Positions 16,857-24,641 of a stretch of 64,000 bases of DNA are shown here, piece by piece. Made by a program: the position numbers and the translations under genes. Within the stretch, counting starts at the first letter, position 1. Every line of letters begins with the position of its first letter. Under the pieces are notes generated by a model. The model worked only from the letters and a program-made list of their open reading frames with translations. It was not told the DNA's origin and searched no databases. The DNA is from Herbidospora daliensis (lineage in GTDB: Bacteria > Actinomycetota > Actinomycetes > Streptosporangiales > Streptosporangiaceae), in NCBI RefSeq assembly GCF_001570585.1, contig NZ_BBXF01000005.1, positions 1 to 64,000 of the forward strand, given 5' to 3'.

Positions 16857-19715
16857 ATGAGGAAAGTGCAGGCCGCCCTGACCGGGTTACTGGTCGTGGC
16901 GGCCTTTCTCGTCGCACCGCCCGCCAATGCCGCGACCGTGCGGGTCACGGTCCACCTCTACCGGGTCGTCGAGATCTCGTGTGACGAGGGCGCGACCGTG
17001 CCGTGCCCGAACGACTACTACCCGAAGTTCAAGATCGGCAACGAGGAGCTCTACGACGGCAAGGACGACTTCTGCTGCGCCCACGGCACCGACTTCCGCA
17101 CCAACTGGGTGCACTCGGCCGACGTCGACACCAGCCAGAACCCGATCGACGTCCACATGGAGTTGTGGGACCAGGACGACTCCAGCGACGACGACCCCAT
17201 CGACTGGGGCGCGCCGGGCGACCACGTCGACCTGAAGTTCGACCTGAACACGTGCGTGTTCACCGGCGGCGGCCTGACGGCGCAGCAGGGCGCGGGCGTC
17301 ACGTCGCTGGCGGGGGAGAGCGAGCAGAGCGCCGTCGACTCGGCGCGCGGCTATTTCACCATCACCACCCCCGACTGCCTGGAGAAGGCCAAGACCACCG
17401 ACGGCGACGGCGACGGCCTCATGGACGCCTGGGAGGCCCCCGGCCGGGGCGTCGACGCCGACGGCAACGGCACCGTCGACCTGCCCCTGGGCGACCTGGG
17501 CGCGCTGCCCTACCGCAAGGACCTGTTCGTCGAGGCCGACCACATGGAGGGCGCGGCCCCCCAGGCCGGCGCGATCACCGACGTGGTGAACGCGTTCGCC
17601 GCCGCCCCGGTCGACCTGTACGAACCCGGCAAGTACCGGGGGATCAACCTGCACGTCCTGAGCGGCGAGCAGGTGCCCCGGGTCAACGTGGTGAAGTTCC
17701 TCGACCCCGGTCCCGGCGACCTCGACGACTTCAACGACCTCAAGGGCGGCAAGCCCGACGTGGACTGCGACGGCCACCTCGGCACCGCGGCCGACCGCGC
17801 CAGTCCCAACTGCAAGGCCATCCTGGACGCCCGCCGCCTGGTCTACCGCTACATGATCTTCGGCCACCAGTACGAGGGGAACCTCGGCTCCTCGGGCCAG
17901 GCCGAGATCGACGACGCCACCCTCGAAGGCGGCAACGACTTCATCGTCACCGTCGCGACCTGGGACTTCGACGACGACGCCGACCGGCGGATGATCGAGG
18001 GGTCGACGTTCATGCACGAACTCGGCCACACCCTGAGCCTGGGCCACGGCGGCGGCGACCACGTCAACTGCAAGCCCAACTACCTGAGCATCATGAGCTA
18101 CGCCTTCCAGTTCTCGCGCCGCGACCCGAACCGTCCCCTCGACTACAGCAGCGCCGCCAAGGGCACCGCCTTCGGCGTCCCGCTGAAGGAGACCGAACTC
18201 GACGAGAACAAGCGCCTGTACGCGACGCCGAACCCGGCCCGCAAGATGATCTGGGGCCTCAAGGGCAAGTGGCGGCTCGCCGACGCCAACGACCAGCCCA
18301 TCAACTGGAACGGCGAGGGTGACGACAAGGAGACCAAGGCAGAGGCCGACGTCAACTGGATCGACTCCATCGGCGACCCGGGCAAGGGCTGCAACATCCA
18401 GGAGAAGACCGAGCTCAAGGGCCACGACGACTGGGCCGGCATCCAGTACGACCCCCGCCTGAACGCGGGCTTCTTCGCCGACGGCGCGCGGCGCGACCTG
18501 CCGGTCGAGCTGACCGAGCACGACCTCAAGGCGATGACGCAACAGGCCGACCTGAAGCTCACCAAGACGGCCGACCGCGCGACGGCGGCCGGCGGCGACA
18601 CCATCTCCTACACCGTGGGCGTCACCGACCTGGGCCCCGGCCCGGCGAAGGCGATCGAGGTCGCCGACACGCTGCCCGACGGAACGGTCCAGCGCCGCAC
18701 GCTGCCCGACCTGGCGGCCGGGGCGACCACGACCACGCCGTTCAGCTACCAGGTGCCGTGCGCGGTCACCGACGGCACCGTCATCACCAACACCGCCACG
18801 GTCACCGGCACCGACGCCGAGGGCGTGCCCGACCCGTCGCGGACCGACAACACCGCCTCGGCGGCGACCACCGCGCGGGCGCCCAAGCTGACCGTGTCCC
18901 AGACGGCGACCCCGTCGGTGAACGCGGGCGAGGCGATCACGTACACGATCACCTATGCGAACGCCGGCGGCGACGCCGCCTCGAACGTGGCCGTCACGGC
19001 GACCGTGCCGAAGGACGTCTACTACAGCAAGCCGCTCGACCTGGGCGCCGGGCCGAAACCGGGCACGGTGACCCTGAACGCCGACGGCACCAGGACCCTC
19101 ACCTGGAACCCCGGCGACCTGCCCGCGAACTCGGGCGACCGGGCGATCGTCTTCACCGCCCGGCCGACCCTGCTCGCCCTCCCGGGCGCGACCTTCGCCG
19201 GGGCCGTGTCGATCGCGTACAGGAACGGGAGCGGGGCGTGCGTCTTCGCGCCGGTCGCCGCCTCGTCGTCGACCACGGTCACCGCGGTCGCGCCGAGCCG
19301 GAACCCGATGCTGCGGGCGTTGTGGGCGCTCCGCGACGACCTGCGCACGGCCGAGATCCTGGCCCGGGTGCAGGCGACCGACACCCGCTGGGACGGCGCC
19401 GACGGGTCGGCCCCCGACGGCAGGTTGTCGCAGCAGGAGGCGTCGGCGGTGCTGCTGCTGCCGGTCACCCAGCCGCGCCAGCTGCGCGCCGACCTGCTGG
19501 CCGCCCTGTTCAACACGGCGACCCGCAGGATCAACGCCGGCACGACGGTCCGCACCCTGACGACGCAGGCGCTCGGGCTCGGCTCGGTCGGCGACGCCGT
19601 GCGCTACGCCCAGACCACCCTGGCCCAGCCGCCGACCCTGGCCACCCTCGTCAGGTACGCCAAGTCGACGCTGGTCCTGACGGAGGTGAACTCGGGGATC
19701 GCGGAGCGGTACTAG
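16857..19715 (+). CDS. Secreted metzincin-type metalloprotease with DUF11 repeats
   Basis: This is a 952-residue secreted protein. Residues 1-25 are a Sec signal peptide ending PPANAA. A Cys-containing N-terminal domain (30-170) is followed by a calcium-loop-like DGDGDGLMDAWE stretch (about 180-195). The protease core has HELGHTLSLGHGG (His387, Glu388, His391, His397) and a Met-turn candidate SIMSYAF about 20 residues later. From about 560 there are two DUF11-type beta-sandwich repeats (DLKLTKTADRATAAGGDTIS and KLTVSQTATPSVNAGE), then a roughly 130-residue C-terminal domain with no family I recognise. GGAAGGAG lies 8 nt before the ATG. Its role is presumably extracellular or wall-associated proteolysis. 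Confidence 0.85.
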   Translation: MRKVQAALTGLLVVAAFLVAPPANAATVRVTVHLYRVVEISCDEGATVPCPNDYYPKFKIGNEELYDGKDDFCCAHGTDFRTNWVHSADVDTSQNPIDVHMELWDQDDSSDDDPIDWGAPGDHVDLKFDLNTCVFTGGGLTAQQGAGVTSLAGESEQSAVDSARGYFTITTPDCLEKAKTTDGDGDGLMDAWEAPGRGVDADGNGTVDLPLGDLGALPYRKDLFVEADHMEGAAPQAGAITDVVNAFAAAPVDLYEPGKYRGINLHVLSGEQVPRVNVVKFLDPGPGDLDDFNDLKGGKPDVDCDGHLGTAADRASPNCKAILDARRLVYRYMIFGHQYEGNLGSSGQAEIDDATLEGGNDFIVTVATWDFDDDADRRMIEGSTFMHELGHTLSLGHGGGDHVNCKPNYLSIMSYAFQFSRRDPNRPLDYSSAAKGTAFGVPLKETELDENKRLYATPNPARKMIWGLKGKWRLADANDQPINWNGEGDDKETKAEADVNWIDSIGDPGKGCNIQEKTELKGHDDWAGIQYDPRLNAGFFADGARRDLPVELTEHDLKAMTQQADLKLTKTADRATAAGGDTISYTVGVTDLGPGPAKAIEVADTLPDGTVQRRTLPDLAAGATTTTPFSYQVPCAVTDGTVITNTATVTGTDAEGVPDPSRTDNTASAATTARAPKLTVSQTATPSVNAGEAITYTITYANAGGDAASNVAVTATVPKDVYYSKPLDLGAGPKPGTVTLNADGTRTLTWNPGDLPANSGDRAIVFTARPTLLALPGATFAGAVSIAYRNGSGACVFAPVAASSSTTVTAVAPSRNPMLRALWALRDDLRTAEILARVQATDTRWDGADGSAPDGRLSQQEASAVLLLPVTQPRQLRADLLAALFNTATRRINAGTTVRTLTTQALGLGSVGDAVRYAQTTLAQPPTLATLVRYAKSTLVLTEVNSGIAERY

Positions 19716-20023
19716 CTCAGCGCGGGGAGCACGTAGACCTCGGCGCCCGGGGGGAGCTCGCAGTCGAGCCCGCCCAGGCGCCGGGCGTTCTCGCCGCACA
19801 CGAAGACGCCGATGTGCCGCCGCAGGGCGCCGTACTCGTCGCGCAGCCGCCCCTCCAGATCGGGGTGGGTGCGGCGCAGGGTGTCGAGCGCGCCCCCGAG
19901 GGTCGGGGTCTCCGACTCCTGGGGCGCGACGGCGAACACGCGCACCTGGGTGTCGTCACCGATCCAGTGGCGCAGGGTACTGGGCAGCACGAAGGTCACC
20001 AGGGTGACCGGCCGGGCTTTCAT
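19712..20023 (-). CDS. MoaD/ThiS-like beta-grasp protein lacking GG tail
   Basis: This is a 103-residue protein of the ubiquitin-like sulfur-carrier family. It has an opening beta strand VTLVTFVLPSTLRHW, LGGALDTLRRTHPDLEGRL and the closing strand EVYVLPALS. Active sulfur carriers end in GG, which is adenylated and thiocarboxylated. Here translation stops at TAG straight after PALS, so the tail is absent. It may have a non-carrier role, or need processing by something unknown, or have lost function. The stop overlaps that of the convergent metalloprotease gene (CTAG). No moaE, thiG or E1-like gene is adjacent. Confidence 0.75.
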   Translation of the reverse strand: MKARPVTLVTFVLPSTLRHWIGDDTQVRVFAVAPQESETPTLGGALDTLRRTHPDLEGRLRDEYGALRRHIGVFVCGENARRLGGLDCELPPGAEVYVLPALS

Positions 20024-20063
20024 CCGTTCATCGTGCCAGGCCCGGAGCGTCGAGGGGCGCGGT

Positions 20064-21179
20064 TCAGGGTTCGCCCTGGATCGCGTCCCGGTGGATGGAG
20101 GCCAGCGGCACCCCGCTGTCGAGCAGCCGCCGCACGGTCGCGTTCACCATGGTCGCCGGGCCGCACACGTACACCTCGTGGCCGGTCCACACGCTGATCC
20201 TCGGCACCACCTCGTCGAGGTCGCCCCGCATGCCCGTGTACGACTCCTCCTGCGACACCACCGGCAGCACGCTCAGCCACGGGAAGCCCGACTCCATGCG
20301 GCGCAGGTCGGGCAGGTCGTAGAGCTCGGCCGCGCGGCGGGCGCCCACGATCATGGAGATGTTGGGCCGCCGTCCCGAGGTGATGACCTGCTCGACGATG
20401 GCCTTCAGCGGGGCGAGGCCGGTGCCGCCCGCCACGCACAGGATGTCGCGCCGGCCGTCGGGCGGGGCCATGGTGCCGACCGGCGGGCCGAGGAGGATCT
20501 GGTCGCCGACCTTGGTGTGCTGGGCCAGCGCGGTGCTCACCCAGCCGCCCGGCAGGGTGCGCACGTGCAGCGTGATGGTGTTGTCGGCCCGGGGCGCGTT
20601 GGCGATGGAGAAGGTGCGCCAGACGCGGGGCCAGCGGGCGACCTGCACGTTGACGTACTGGCCCGGGACGAAGTCCATGCGCTGGCCGGGCCGGAGCGTG
20701 ACGACGGTGATGTCGGGCGCGCGGCGGTCGTGGTCGACCACCTCGGCCAGCCACCAGGCGGGGTTCTTGCCCGCGTCGGCGTCGGCCGCCCCGATCATCG
20801 CGTCGGCGGCGGCGGTGTAGGCGGCCACCCAGGCCGCCTCGATCTCCGCGTTCCAGATCTCGGCCGCGAAGCGTTTGATGGTCGCCAGCAGCGCGTTGCC
20901 GACGGCGGTGTAGTGCTCGGCCACGACCCCGTACTTGCGGTGGTCACGTCCGAGTTGTCCCAGATACCCCCCCAGGCTGTCCGGGCTGTCGAGCATCCAG
21001 ACGATCCGGGTCAGCGAGCCGAAAAGACGGTCTCGCGTGATGTCCATCGCCGGGGGGAACATGCCCCGGAGATGCGGACTCTGCGCGAACAGGCGGCCGT
21101 AGAAGTACGCGGCTGCTCGCTCCGCGACGGGCTCGACGACGGAGAAACTCTCTTTGACGAGGCGCGGATTCAACGACAT
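20064..21179 (-). CDS. Flavohemoglobin-like globin/FAD/NAD protein
   Basis: This 371-residue protein joins a globin (1-135) to a ferredoxin-reductase-like FAD domain (about 140-240; RTFSIANAP) and a NAD domain (about 250-371; LCVAGGTGLAPLKAI and EVYVCGPATMV). His80 in RDHRKYGVVAEHY is the likely proximal haem ligand, as in Hmp. The architecture is that of nitric-oxide dioxygenase, which turns NO and O2 into nitrate. The start ATG 21179 opens the globin; upstream frame is open but not globin-like. A perfect palindrome resembling NsrR boxes lies 226 bp upstream, which supports NO control (inference). Confidence 0.9.
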   Translation of the reverse strand: MSLNPRLVKESFSVVEPVAERAAAYFYGRLFAQSPHLRGMFPPAMDITRDRLFGSLTRIVWMLDSPDSLGGYLGQLGRDHRKYGVVAEHYTAVGNALLATIKRFAAEIWNAEIEAAWVAAYTAAADAMIGAADADAGKNPAWWLAEVVDHDRRAPDITVVTLRPGQRMDFVPGQYVNVQVARWPRVWRTFSIANAPRADNTITLHVRTLPGGWVSTALAQHTKVGDQILLGPPVGTMAPPDGRRDILCVAGGTGLAPLKAIVEQVITSGRRPNISMIVGARRAAELYDLPDLRRMESGFPWLSVLPVVSQEESYTGMRGDLDEVVPRISVWTGHEVYVCGPATMVNATVRRLLDSGVPLASIHRDAIQGEP

Positions 21180-21524
21180 GTAATGGTCCCACCCTGAGTG
21201 ACCGGAATAGGTTCTTCCGGTCTGCCGATCCACCTCCCTGACGGTTCCGGGTGAACGAGCGCGGCGGCCCCCCGGCACAACCTTCGCTCATTTGGGAGTC
21301 TTCCACTCTGAGATGCACGTCACAACTGATTCACCCCAAAGGCGACTGTTTGTAGTCGACGTGTCATTCTCTGTGATGGAAGGTCCCGACATTTTCGGAC
21401 AAGAAACGCGAATGTCATTCGCGTTGTTACAAGGCGCAGTGACTGATACGTGGGATACGTGACAAAACCGAAATCATGTGCGCCATGATGGGCATGCCGT
21501 CGCGCGCAACCTACTGGAGAATCC
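21180..21524. other. Divergent intergenic region, 345 bp
   Basis: No gene is seen here. The sequence is much more AT-rich than its surroundings between 21310 and 21480. It holds the perfect palindrome at 21405-21425 and a direct repeat GGGATACGTGAC/TGATACGTGG near 21440-21465. Promoters for both flanking genes must lie here, but no unambiguous -35/-10 pair was found. Confidence 0.6.
21405..21425. promoter_or_regulatory. Perfect 21-bp inverted repeat, NsrR-like box
   Basis: AACGCGAATG and CATTCGCGTT flank a single T, giving 10-bp arms without a mismatch. From memory, the Streptomyces NsrR sites at hmp genes start AACACGAAT and have 11-1-11 symmetry, which this resembles. The site sits in the gap between the flavohemoglobin gene (minus) and the GATase gene (plus), about 100 bp from the latter. 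Confidence 0.6.
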
Positions 21525-22211
21525 ATGGCCCGTCCGATCATCGGCATCACCAGCTACCTTGAGGCCGCCCGCTGGGGTGCGTGGGTGCGGGAGGCCGTGG
21601 TCTCCCCGCAGGGATACTCGCGGGCCGTGGAGAAGGCCGGGGGCGTCCCCGTCGTGCTGCCCCCGCTGCTGCCCGCCAACGTCGACGACCACCTGCGCGG
21701 GCTCGACGGCGTCCTGCTCGCCGGCGGCATCGAGGTCGACCCCGCCCTCTACGGCGACGCGCGCGAATCGCGCGTCGACGAGCCGCAGGCCCACCGCGAC
21801 CGCTTCGAGATCGCTTTGGCCAAGGCGGCCGTGGCGGCGGGCAAGCCGGTGCTGGCGGTGTCGCGCGGCATGCACGTGCTGAACGTGGCGCTGGGCGGTT
21901 CGCTGATCCCGTGGTTGCCCGACGTGGTGGCGCACGACCGGCACGCCGGTTCGAAGCACACCGTGATCATCAGTGTGTCCAGCAAGATCGGCAAGGCGGT
22001 CGGCGACCGCCTCGAGGTGAACGCGCCGCACCACCAGGCGGTGAAGAAGCTGGGCCAGGGGCTGCTCGCGGTGGCCTGGGCCGACGACCAGATCGTCGAG
22101 GGCGTCGAGCTGCAGGGCCACCGCTTCTGCGTGGGCGTGCAGTGGCACCCCGAGCGCGGCACGGACAACCGCATCATGGAGGCCCTGGTCGAGGCGGCCC
22201 GCCCCTTCTGA
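21525..22211 (+). CDS. Class I GATase-like (PuuD-type) protein with Cys to Ser change
   Basis: This is a 228-residue member of the gamma-glutamyl-GABA hydrolase (peptidase C26) family. It has GLLLAGG-type sequence (GVLLAGGIEVDPALYG) and the His-Glu pair VQWHPE. The nucleophile elbow normally reads ICRGMQ, but here it is AVSRGMHVLNV, so Ser113 replaces the catalytic Cys. Otherwise the protein is complete and well conserved. It may have lost glutaminase-type activity and become a binding or regulatory protein. The ATG has GGAGA 5 nt upstream. The transcript ends at a strong hairpin shared with the convergent gene. Confidence 0.82.
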   Translation: MARPIIGITSYLEAARWGAWVREAVVSPQGYSRAVEKAGGVPVVLPPLLPANVDDHLRGLDGVLLAGGIEVDPALYGDARESRVDEPQAHRDRFEIALAKAAVAAGKPVLAVSRGMHVLNVALGGSLIPWLPDVVAHDRHAGSKHTVIISVSSKIGKAVGDRLEVNAPHHQAVKKLGQGLLAVAWADDQIVEGVELQGHRFCVGVQWHPERGTDNRIMEALVEAARPF

Positions 22212-22254
22212 CCACACTCCCGGCCGGACGGGGCCGGACCTTCCCGGACAGTGA

Positions 22255-22289
22255 GAGGCGCGGCCGCCCGATCGGGGCGGCCGCGCCTC
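22255..22289. terminator. Bidirectional hairpin terminator
   Basis: A 15-bp perfect stem (22255-22269 with 22275-22289) and a 5-nt loop lie between two convergent genes. There is no U-run on either side, as is common for actinobacterial terminators. Confidence 0.75.
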
Positions 22290-22294
22290 TGCCG

Positions 22295-22726
22295 TCAGCT
22301 GACCCAGGGGCCGCAGTCCCACGAACTCGGCTGCGACGAGCCGACGCCCCAGCAGGCGTGGAACCGCTCGCTCCCGTCTGACGGCCGTGAGGGGACGGTC
22401 GCGGTGTTCAGCTCGACGTACCCGTTCCAGAGGGCGCTCTTGACCTGGGTGTTGGTGGTCAGCCAGCCGTAGCTGCCCCACAGCTGCCGCTCGATCTTCA
22501 CCCAGAACGGGGTGCAGCAGTTCTCGTTGCCGCTCACCGTCAGGTGGGCGGAGCGGGTGGAGCAGCTGGTGCCGCGCACGTGGGTGCTGATGGTGCCGTC
22601 CCAGTTGTAGCTGCCGGAGACGGCGGAGCTGCAGCCCGCCTGCGCGGCCGGCGCGGTGGTCAGCGACAGGGCCACGCCGACGAGGAGGGCGAAGGCGGCC
22701 GAGATCAGGGATCGTGTGATTCGCAT
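22295..22726 (-). CDS. Small secreted cysteine-containing protein, unknown
   Basis: This is a 143-residue protein with a clear Sec signal peptide (hydrophobic 8-25, cleavage likely after APAAQA). The mature part is about 110 residues, rich in Ser, Trp and Gly, with six Cys residues (including GCSS, TSCS, ENCCTPF, ACWGV and DCGPW) that could form three disulfides. I do not recognise the family. Similar small secreted proteins in actinomycetes include beta-sandwich wall-associated and inhibitor-like proteins. No partner gene suggests a role. The regulator gene upstream on the same strand (22792-23727) is separated by 65 bp. Confidence 0.7.
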   Translation of the reverse strand: MRITRSLISAAFALLVGVALSLTTAPAAQAGCSSAVSGSYNWDGTISTHVRGTSCSTRSAHLTVSGNENCCTPFWVKIERQLWGSYGWLTTNTQVKSALWNGYVELNTATVPSRPSDGSERFHACWGVGSSQPSSWDCGPWVS

Positions 22727-22791
22727 GGCCGCCAGACTCGGTCAGCGCCGCCCGCGCCGGTAAGACCTTTGCGCCGCAACGCAAAGGGTGC

Positions 22792-23727
22792 TCACGCGCC
22801 GTCGAGGAGGCGGCGGCCCAGCGGGGTCAGGCCGTGCAGCACGGCGGGCCCGCGCCGGGTGCTGGTGATCAGGCCCGCCTGCCGGAGGGTCTTGGTGTGG
22901 CGGCTCATCGAGGCGAGCGAGGCGTGCAGCCGGGCGGCGAGCTGGGTGGTCGAGGCGGTGTGCCGCAGCGCGTCGAGCACGGCCGCGCGGGTCGGGCCCA
23001 TCAGCTCGGCCAGCGAGCCGCCGGTCGCGGTGGCGGCGACCCGGTGCTCGGCCGCGATCGGGTAGACGACGACCGGCGGCAGGCCCGGGTCGGCGAGCGA
23101 CACCGGCGTCCCGTCGCAGAAGAACGACGGGACGAACCGCAAGCCCCGGCCGCCGAGATGGAGGTCCCGGTCGGCGGGGTACCGCACCTCCAGCACCGGC
23201 CGCCGCCAGCGCATCGCCGGCGCGAAGCTCCGCAGCAGCGCCTCCACGCCCCCGGCGAGCAGCGCGCCCGTCCGCGTCGCGACGTCGGCCTCGACGCCCG
23301 CCCGCACCAGGTCGTCGTGCGCGCCGACCGCCGCGCGGTGGAAGTCGCCCAGGGCCCGCGTCAGTTCCGGCAGGGGAGCCGGCAGCCGCCGCCCGGCGAG
23401 GCCGAGTTCACGCCGCAGCCGCCGCGGGTCGGTCGCGCTGACCGCGTCCAGGCCCGCCTCCAGCCCGCCCGCCGATTCCGCGGGGGTGAGCAGGTCGGGC
23501 ACGTAGCGGCCGCGCGGCGCGAGCGCGGCGAGGAACGCCGCGCCGGGCCGCATCGGGGCCGCCAGGCCGGGGCGGGCGCGCAGCCGCGCCGTCCAGGGCC
23601 GCAGGTGGATCGGCGGGTTCGCCTCGCCCAGCCGGAAGTGGCTCAGCAGGACCTCCCACAGCGGGTCGGCGACGGTGCTCAGGCTGGTCCGCGCGATGTC
23701 CTCGGCGGTGAAGTGGATGCGCAGCAC
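22792..23727 (-). CDS. ArsR-type winged-helix regulator with large N-terminal domain
   Basis: This is a 311-residue protein. The last 80 residues form a winged helix of the ArsR type (LMGPTRAAVLDALRH, TTQLAARLHASLASMSRHTK, LRQAGLITSTRRGPAVLHGL). The first 220 residues, starting with RIHFTAEDIARTSL, are the sensor-like part found in actinobacterial regulators of the DUF5937 kind. The ligand is unknown. The start is GTG 23727. It diverges from a SARP gene, and the 93-bp gap holds the palindrome TATAC-N5-GTATA, which either regulator could bind. Confidence 0.82.
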   Translation of the reverse strand: MLRIHFTAEDIARTSLSTVADPLWEVLLSHFRLGEANPPIHLRPWTARLRARPGLAAPMRPGAAFLAALAPRGRYVPDLLTPAESAGGLEAGLDAVSATDPRRLRRELGLAGRRLPAPLPELTRALGDFHRAAVGAHDDLVRAGVEADVATRTGALLAGGVEALLRSFAPAMRWRRPVLEVRYPADRDLHLGGRGLRFVPSFFCDGTPVSLADPGLPPVVVYPIAAEHRVAATATGGSLAELMGPTRAAVLDALRHTASTTQLAARLHASLASMSRHTKTLRQAGLITSTRRGPAVLHGLTPLGRRLLDGA

Positions 23728-23781
23728 CCGCCGAGCGTCGTCGCTCCGCCTTGACACCGGCTTGCCGCCCTGACCTGCGTC

Positions 23782-23796
23782 TATACCCCTCGTATA
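23782..23796. promoter_or_regulatory. Inverted repeat in divergent regulator promoter
   Basis: TATAC-CCCTC-GTATA has perfect 5-bp arms. It lies 25 bp before the SARP ATG and 55 bp before the winged-helix gene start, in the only AT-rich patch of the gap. TTGACA at 23751-23756 could be a -35 element for the plus strand. Confidence 0.45.
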
Positions 23797-23820
23797 CCGG
23801 TGATCCCGATCGTGGCGGGC

Positions 23821-24636
23821 ATGACTGACGGGGGTTGGGAGTTCCGGCTGCTGGGTCCGGTCGAGGTGTGGCGCGGCGGCGGCCGGGCCGCGCTGGCCCG
23901 CCGCGCGCAGCGCTGCCTGCTGGGCGTGCTGCTGCTGGAGGCGGGCCGGGTCGTGCCGGTGAGCCGGTTGCTGGATCTGTTGTGGGACGACGAGCCGCCC
24001 GCCCACGCCCGGGGCGTGCTGCACAGCCACGTCGCCCGGTTGCGCGGCGCCCTCGACCCCGACCGCACGGGGTCACGGGGCTTCCGGCTGCTGCTGCGGG
24101 GCGACGGCTACGTCGCCGAGGCCGACGCGGGCGCGGTCGACGTCCACCGGTTCCGCGACCTGGTCGGGCGGGCCCGCCTGGCCGGGCCGGGCGGCCGGGC
24201 GCGGCTGCTGCGCGACGCGCTGGCGCAGTGGCGCGGGCCGCTGCTCGCCGACGCCGCCACCGACCGGGTCCGCGACCGGCTGGGGGTGGGCCTGGAGGAG
24301 CTGCGGCTGGCGGCTGTCGAGTCGTGCGTGGAGGCCGAACTGGAGTGCGGGCGGCACCGCGAACTGCTGCCCGAGCTGGCCGACCTGGTGCGGCAGCATC
24401 CGCTGCGGGAACGGCTGATCGGCGCGTACATGCTGGCCCTCTACCGCGACGGACGCCGCCCCGACGCCCTGGCGGCCTACCGCAGGGCGCGGGGCGACTT
24501 CGTGCGTGAGCTCGGCCTCGAACCGACCGGCGACCTCGGCCGCGTCCACGACCGGATGGTGCGGGCCGACCGGTCGCTCGACCTGCCGCCGCCCGGGACG
24601 CGACGGCCGGCGGGACCGGCCGTCGCGTGGTGGTGA
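23821..24636 (+). CDS. SARP/BTAD-family transcriptional regulator
   Basis: This is a 271-residue activator of the AfsR/SARP type. It has an OmpR-like winged helix (about 1-95; EFRLLGPVEVW, LLDLLWDDEPP, LHSHVARLRGAL) and a bacterial transcriptional activation domain (about 100-250; LVRQHPLRERLIGAYMLAL, ARGDFVRELGLEPT). It lacks the ATPase and TPR parts of long AfsR proteins, so it resembles pathway-specific activators. No biosynthetic cluster is evident beside it, and the adjacent convergent gene is a secreted wall-type enzyme. The start is ATG 23821. Confidence 0.88.
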   Translation: MTDGGWEFRLLGPVEVWRGGGRAALARRAQRCLLGVLLLEAGRVVPVSRLLDLLWDDEPPAHARGVLHSHVARLRGALDPDRTGSRGFRLLLRGDGYVAEADAGAVDVHRFRDLVGRARLAGPGGRARLLRDALAQWRGPLLADAATDRVRDRLGVGLEELRLAAVESCVEAELECGRHRELLPELADLVRQHPLRERLIGAYMLALYRDGRRPDALAAYRRARGDFVRELGLEPTGDLGRVHDRMVRADRSLDLPPPGTRRPAGPAVAWW

Positions 24637-24641
24637 CCCTG

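Noticed and set aside
16887-19799. A 970-codon open frame on the minus strand under the metalloprotease gene
   Set aside because: Same shadow effect; the plus-strand gene has a signal peptide, HExxH motif and a good ribosome site.
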